From Lentisphaera marina (GTDB lineage: Bacteria > Verrucomicrobiota > Lentisphaeria > Lentisphaerales > Lentisphaeraceae): a DNA stretch of 64,000 nucleotides. The position numbers and the translations under genes were made by a program. The stretch covers positions 2,539,818 through 2,603,817 of the forward strand of contig NZ_JAQZZL010000001.1 in the NCBI RefSeq assembly GCF_028745505.1. Reading direction: 5' to 3'. The notes under the pieces are model-generated. The model was not told the DNA's origin. It saw only the letters and a program-made list of their open reading frames with translations, and ran no database searches. Numbering within the stretch: the stretch's first letter is position 1; each line of letters starts with the position of its first letter. Positions 60,718 to 64,000 of this stretch are shown here, in pieces.

Positions 60718-61353
60718 TCAAGGTTCCCAGGTTTCGTCCCTATAGTTTTTGGACGCCATATAAAGTAAGCCTTGAGCTGATATTGCTTCCACATGCCCAT
60801 CAATAAAAGCCACATTGCCTTTGTTTTGATGGCGAGCTACACGAAAGCCTTCTGCCACATTGTATACTGCATCTTCGTCTAAGCCACCTTTCCACATGAT
60901 CGCATTATTATTGTAAGCATCGAGAAAAAAAACTGTTGCCGAAGGATGAGTAGAATCTAGACTTAGATTCGCATGCCAATCCTCTTGAGCTGCCACACCA
61001 TTATCCCAACCGAGTCGCCAGTTCATGGCGTAATTGATGGCCCAATAATCATTGATATCAGCTCCCTTGGGGCATTTGTATATGTTATTAGATTCATCTG
61101 TATCAATCTTAGGCAAAAAATCATTTAAGGATAATTTTTTAGCCCATGGATCACTATTTTCATTAAGGGGAGCAAAATTATCTTCATCTTCTGAATACAT
61201 CAGCGCTGCAAGAGATATTTGCTTAAGCTTGTTAAGACATACGGCTGCTTGTGATCGCTCCCTAGCTTTGCCTAGCGCCGGTAAAAGCATAGATGCCAAA
61301 ATGCCAATTATGGCTACAACTACTAGTACTTCTATGAGTGTAAACTTCTTCAT
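60718..61353 (-). CDS. Pseudopilin (type II secretion/type IV pilin-like)
   Basis: A 211-residue protein with the prepilin N-terminus MKKFTLIEVLVVVAIIGILA and a globular part ending ARHQNKGNVAFIDGHVEAIS, the common H-x-G-x-x-N-x-x-F-x-D-G-H end of this family. Again Lys, not Gly, precedes Phe. It is a tandem paralogue of the next gene upstream in transcription. The short AT-rich gap between them has no terminator. Confidence 0.88.
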   Translation of the reverse strand: MKKFTLIEVLVVVAIIGILASMLLPALGKARERSQAAVCLNKLKQISLAALMYSEDEDNFAPLNENSDPWAKKLSLNDFLPKIDTDESNNIYKCPKGADINDYWAINYAMNWRLGWDNGVAAQEDWHANLSLDSTHPSATVFFLDAYNNNAIMWKGGLDEDAVYNVAEGFRVARHQNKGNVAFIDGHVEAISAQGLLYMASKNYRDETWEP

Positions 61354-61447
61354 AATGCCTCTCAGTGTTATTTGGAATATACAAACAAAGACGCTCTAAA
61401 AAAAGAACATTAGACAAAATAATTCATTTAAAATAATTTTTGCTCCA

Positions 61448-62083
61448 TTATGGCCGCCAAAATTCATGCGCATCATTGACTGAGCCCATGTAGAGTAGCT
61501 CCTGTCCACTCAAGGAGCTAACGTGACCATCGATATACGCAACATTGCCCTTATTTTGATGGCGAGCTACATTCAAACCTTTTCCGGCATTATAAACACC
61601 AAAAGCATTGAGCCCACCTTTCCACATAATAGCCTGATTATTATAAGCATCCATAAAAAACGCAGTTTGCGATGCGTGTGAACTAGTAAGTGTAAAATTT
61701 TCGTGAAACCCCACTTGCTCAGAAGTTCCATTATCCCACCCTAAGCGCCAATTCATCGCATAATTCATCCCCCAGTAATCAATTAAATCAGCGCCTTCCG
61801 GACACGAGTATATATTGTTCTTATTGTTAGTTTCGAGTTCAGGTAGGTAGTTGGCTATCGAAAGTTTTTTACCCCATGGGTGTCCCTCTTCATTAAGGGG
61901 AGCAAAGTTATCTGCTTCTTCCGAATAGATGAAAGCCGCCATGGAAATTTGCTTGAGTTTATTCATACACACCGTCGCCTGAGACTTCTTTCTAGCTTTT
62001 CCTAAGGCTGGTAAAAGTAGGGACGATAAAATACCAATTATGGCAATAACAACTAGGAGTTCTATAAGTGTAAACTTCTTCAT
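61448..62083 (-). CDS. Pseudopilin (tandem paralogue)
   Basis: A 211-residue protein of the same length and layout as its neighbour (MKKFTLIELLVVIAIIGILS; ARHQNKGNVAYIDGHVSSLS). About two thirds of residues are shared, including the central NYAMNWRLGWDNG and AIMWKGGL. It lies 65 bp after a sulfatase gene on the same strand and may be read with it. Confidence 0.88.
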   Translation of the reverse strand: MKKFTLIELLVVIAIIGILSSLLLPALGKARKKSQATVCMNKLKQISMAAFIYSEEADNFAPLNEEGHPWGKKLSIANYLPELETNNKNNIYSCPEGADLIDYWGMNYAMNWRLGWDNGTSEQVGFHENFTLTSSHASQTAFFMDAYNNQAIMWKGGLNAFGVYNAGKGLNVARHQNKGNVAYIDGHVSSLSGQELLYMGSVNDAHEFWRP

Positions 62084-62148
62084 TTTATACTCGTTTATTA
62101 AAATTAAGAGATACGGTTGGAAATGGCTTAAACCTTAGATAAAAAGCC

Positions 62149-63639
62149 TTAAAATGACGGATCATAAAACTGATAGTCAGTGGGTAAGCTCAAATGATTT
62201 TTCTTTTGTCCTTTTGAATTAAAGTGTTTGTGAGCGCGATCAAGGTCAGGGTAAGTTTTCCACTCAGGATCATTAAAATCCTGAGGCACGGGATTGGGAA
62301 ATTGACCCATATATTTATCAAACTTCTTTCTCATCTCGGCATGCTCAGGATTGTGGGTCACATTCTCGTAAGCTCGCCCATCAAATGAGCCATTAGTTTT
62401 ATAAAAACGCCCGTTCGCTTGATTATATAAAGGACACACGGCCTCCAATAAGTAGTCCTCCGTCCTCACCAAAGTTGAGATACCTGGGAAGGCGTAAATG
62501 ACATCTTTAGTCTTTTCGGATTTTCCCGTGAGAAAATCTTTCAAACTTATTCCGTCAACACTCTTATCTTCTGGAATTGCGGCCCCCGCAAAATCGACAA
62601 TTGTGGATAATACGTCACTAAAATCTGTAAGTTGTGAAACCATGCCACGCTTTTTAATACCTGCACCCGAAATAATCATAGGTACATGTACGCCGTACTC
62701 TACCCCCCTACTCTTAGACGATGATGTTGTACCATTATCTGAGCTGACGATAAAGATTGTGTTATCTGCGACTCCCAAAGATTTAACTTTATCAACAACT
62801 TTACCCGTCAATTCATCCATATAACGAACTTGGCTTTTAAAGATTTTATGCCCCATCTTATCACCTTTGCGATAGTGGAAATTTGAGGGCTTTGCTCCCT
62901 TCGCAACTTCATAAGGTGTTACACAATGAGCGGTATGAGCTAAAACCATTGAGTAAATAGCTAGAAATGGCTCGTCTTTTTTAACTTTATCTTCCATAAA
63001 GTCACAAATAAATTCAGTAAAGATATTTGGGCCATAGTCATTCATAGTGGTCCGCATCATCTTGCCATTCTTCACCAGATGCGGTTTCCAGAAGCGTGAA
63101 GTAATCTGTTCTTTGCTTATGGCGGCAATTTCCCAATTCTCATCAGGAACTAATTTTTCACCACAAATTTTGCTCAGTGTCTTGGCGCTGCCATAGTAAA
63201 CATATTCATCGATACCAAGCTTATCATTATCTAATCCAAGTTGACCACCTAGAGAATTGTGCCATTTACCGGCAAAACCTACTTGGTAACCTGAGTTACT
63301 CAGGATTTTGGTAAATTGAGGAAGTTTATTATCTGTTAGATTTTTTTTGCCAGGTAGATAATTTAGCTTATTATCATAACGACCATTATTAACAGCATAG
63401 TTGCCACTATAGAAAAGAGCTCGAGATGGACCGCATATAGACTGTGCCCAACAAGTTTTAAAAGTGACTCCGTCTTCACCTAATCGGTCAATATTAGGCG
63501 TATTGGAAACATGTTTTTGAACTCCGTATATCCCGTATTCTTCAAAACCCGCATCATCAGCTAAAATCACCACAATATTGGGATTTTGTCCTGATAGTAT
63601 GGTAAAAGAAAGAAGAAAAAGAGTACTTAATAACTTCAT
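62149..63639 (-). CDS. Secreted type I sulfatase
   Basis: A 496-residue sulfatase with a short signal peptide (about 1-17). NIVVILADDAGFEEYG gives the metal-binding Asp pair. The active-site motif CGPSR is at residues 69-73, followed by SGNY. IVSSDNGTTSSSKSRGVEYG supplies the later Asp-Asn and Lys. TAGGAT precedes the ATG. It is divergent from another sulfatase gene at the window end. The sulfated glycan is unknown. Confidence 0.92.
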   Translation of the reverse strand: MKLLSTLFLLSFTILSGQNPNIVVILADDAGFEEYGIYGVQKHVSNTPNIDRLGEDGVTFKTCWAQSICGPSRALFYSGNYAVNNGRYDNKLNYLPGKKNLTDNKLPQFTKILSNSGYQVGFAGKWHNSLGGQLGLDNDKLGIDEYVYYGSAKTLSKICGEKLVPDENWEIAAISKEQITSRFWKPHLVKNGKMMRTTMNDYGPNIFTEFICDFMEDKVKKDEPFLAIYSMVLAHTAHCVTPYEVAKGAKPSNFHYRKGDKMGHKIFKSQVRYMDELTGKVVDKVKSLGVADNTIFIVSSDNGTTSSSKSRGVEYGVHVPMIISGAGIKKRGMVSQLTDFSDVLSTIVDFAGAAIPEDKSVDGISLKDFLTGKSEKTKDVIYAFPGISTLVRTEDYLLEAVCPLYNQANGRFYKTNGSFDGRAYENVTHNPEHAEMRKKFDKYMGQFPNPVPQDFNDPEWKTYPDLDRAHKHFNSKGQKKNHLSLPTDYQFYDPSF

Positions 63640-63870
63640 GATTTATCCTAAATTTTATTATAATTATGAACAAGAGACGTGGGTTTAATTGAGTTTTAGA
63701 CAAGTTCTTGTTTTTTTTGAAGAAAGTTAAGTACCCCTGATACCTAAGCATAAAAAAGACAATAAAGAAAAAGTACCTTTAGTATTTTAAGACAAACTTA
63801 AACAGAGTGTCCAATTAGAGTTTTACACTTCGTCTATATGTTAATGTCAGCTTATAAAACAAAGGTTTTT

Positions 63871-64000
63871 ATGTACAAAATTATCGCAATAACTTTTCTC
63901 TTTATTTCCACTATCTACGCAGAGACTCCTAATGTCATCCTCATTATTACTGACGACCAGGGCTATGGCGACCTAGCTTGTCATGGCAACCCTTGGATTA
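63871..64000 (+). CDS. Sulfatase, 3' partial
   Basis: The first 43 codons of a type I sulfatase: signal peptide [17 protein letters not shown], then [21 protein letters not shown], which carries the conserved metal-binding Asp-Asp and Gly-Tyr-Gly-Asp start. AAAGG lies upstream of the ATG. The active-site Cys is beyond the window. It is divergent from the sulfatase at 62149-63639, which shares its promoter region. Confidence 0.9.
   Translation, partial: MYKIIAITFLFISTIYAETPNVILIITDDQGYGDLACHGNPWI

Overview
The window most likely comes from a marine Lentisphaerae bacterium close to Lentisphaera. The inference rests on low-to-moderate GC, secreted sulfatases and SGNH esterases, two very large PVC-type c-type heme proteins, DUF1080 and DUF1961 domains, many FTLIE-type pseudopilins, and membrane Ser/Thr kinases near an ECF sigma factor. 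No rRNA gene or taxonomic marker is present to settle it.

Layout. 1-13.2 kb (+): a polysaccharide-processing locus with an alpha/beta hydrolase-SGNH fusion, a heme/DUF1080 protein, a sulfatase, a three-domain esterase, L-rhamnose mutarotase, an unassigned membrane-anchored protein and two Gfo/Idh/MocA oxidoreductases. The mutarotase points to a sulfated, acetylated, rhamnose-containing glycan. 13.3-16.4 kb: two tandem pseudopilins among gene remnants (sigma-factor tail, pseudopilin tail, possible Fic tail). 16.4-20.7 kb: ECF sigma factor, an AbiE toxin-antitoxin pair with a clear palindromic operator, and a Ser/Thr kinase directly behind the toxin. 20.7-21.9 kb: an SGNH hydrolase and mirrored two-hairpin repeats. 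21.9-29.3 kb (-): a tight eight-gene catabolic operon (alpha/beta hydrolase, two TIM-barrel isomerases, aldolase-SDR fusion, LsrF-like aldolase, DhaL, DhaK, ABM monooxygenase) with a divergent PAS-AraC regulator. 30.3-31.2 kb: Tat-exported intradiol dioxygenase and three identical tRNA-Gln genes. 31.3-38.4 kb: overlapping genes (FHA-like membrane protein, lytic transglycosylase, SirB1-like protein, TrpC) followed by a two-activity glycogen debranching enzyme. 38.6-43.8 kb: small membrane protein, giant heme protein, YqeY, VTT protein. 43.9-50.0 kb: LacI regulator with TTGCATGCAA operators and a divergent operon for oxidative sugar catabolism.

51.8-54.7 kb is an integron-type gene-cassette array with no integrase in the window. 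Seven consecutive cassettes each begin with GTTNNNN and end with its exact reverse complement, separated by attC-like hairpins. It carries small ORFs (one RraB-like) and two related ORF-less cassettes. An IS1380-family element cuts off the eighth cassette, and that element is itself split by an IS3-family element with an A6G frameshift site.

57.9-64.0 kb: a small secreted protein, a second Ser/Thr kinase, two more pseudopilins and two divergent sulfatases. Both kinases lack the usual beta-3 lysine and instead carry a lysine in the glycine-rich loop, the arrangement known from eukaryotic WNK kinases. This and the cassette array are the most interesting observations here.
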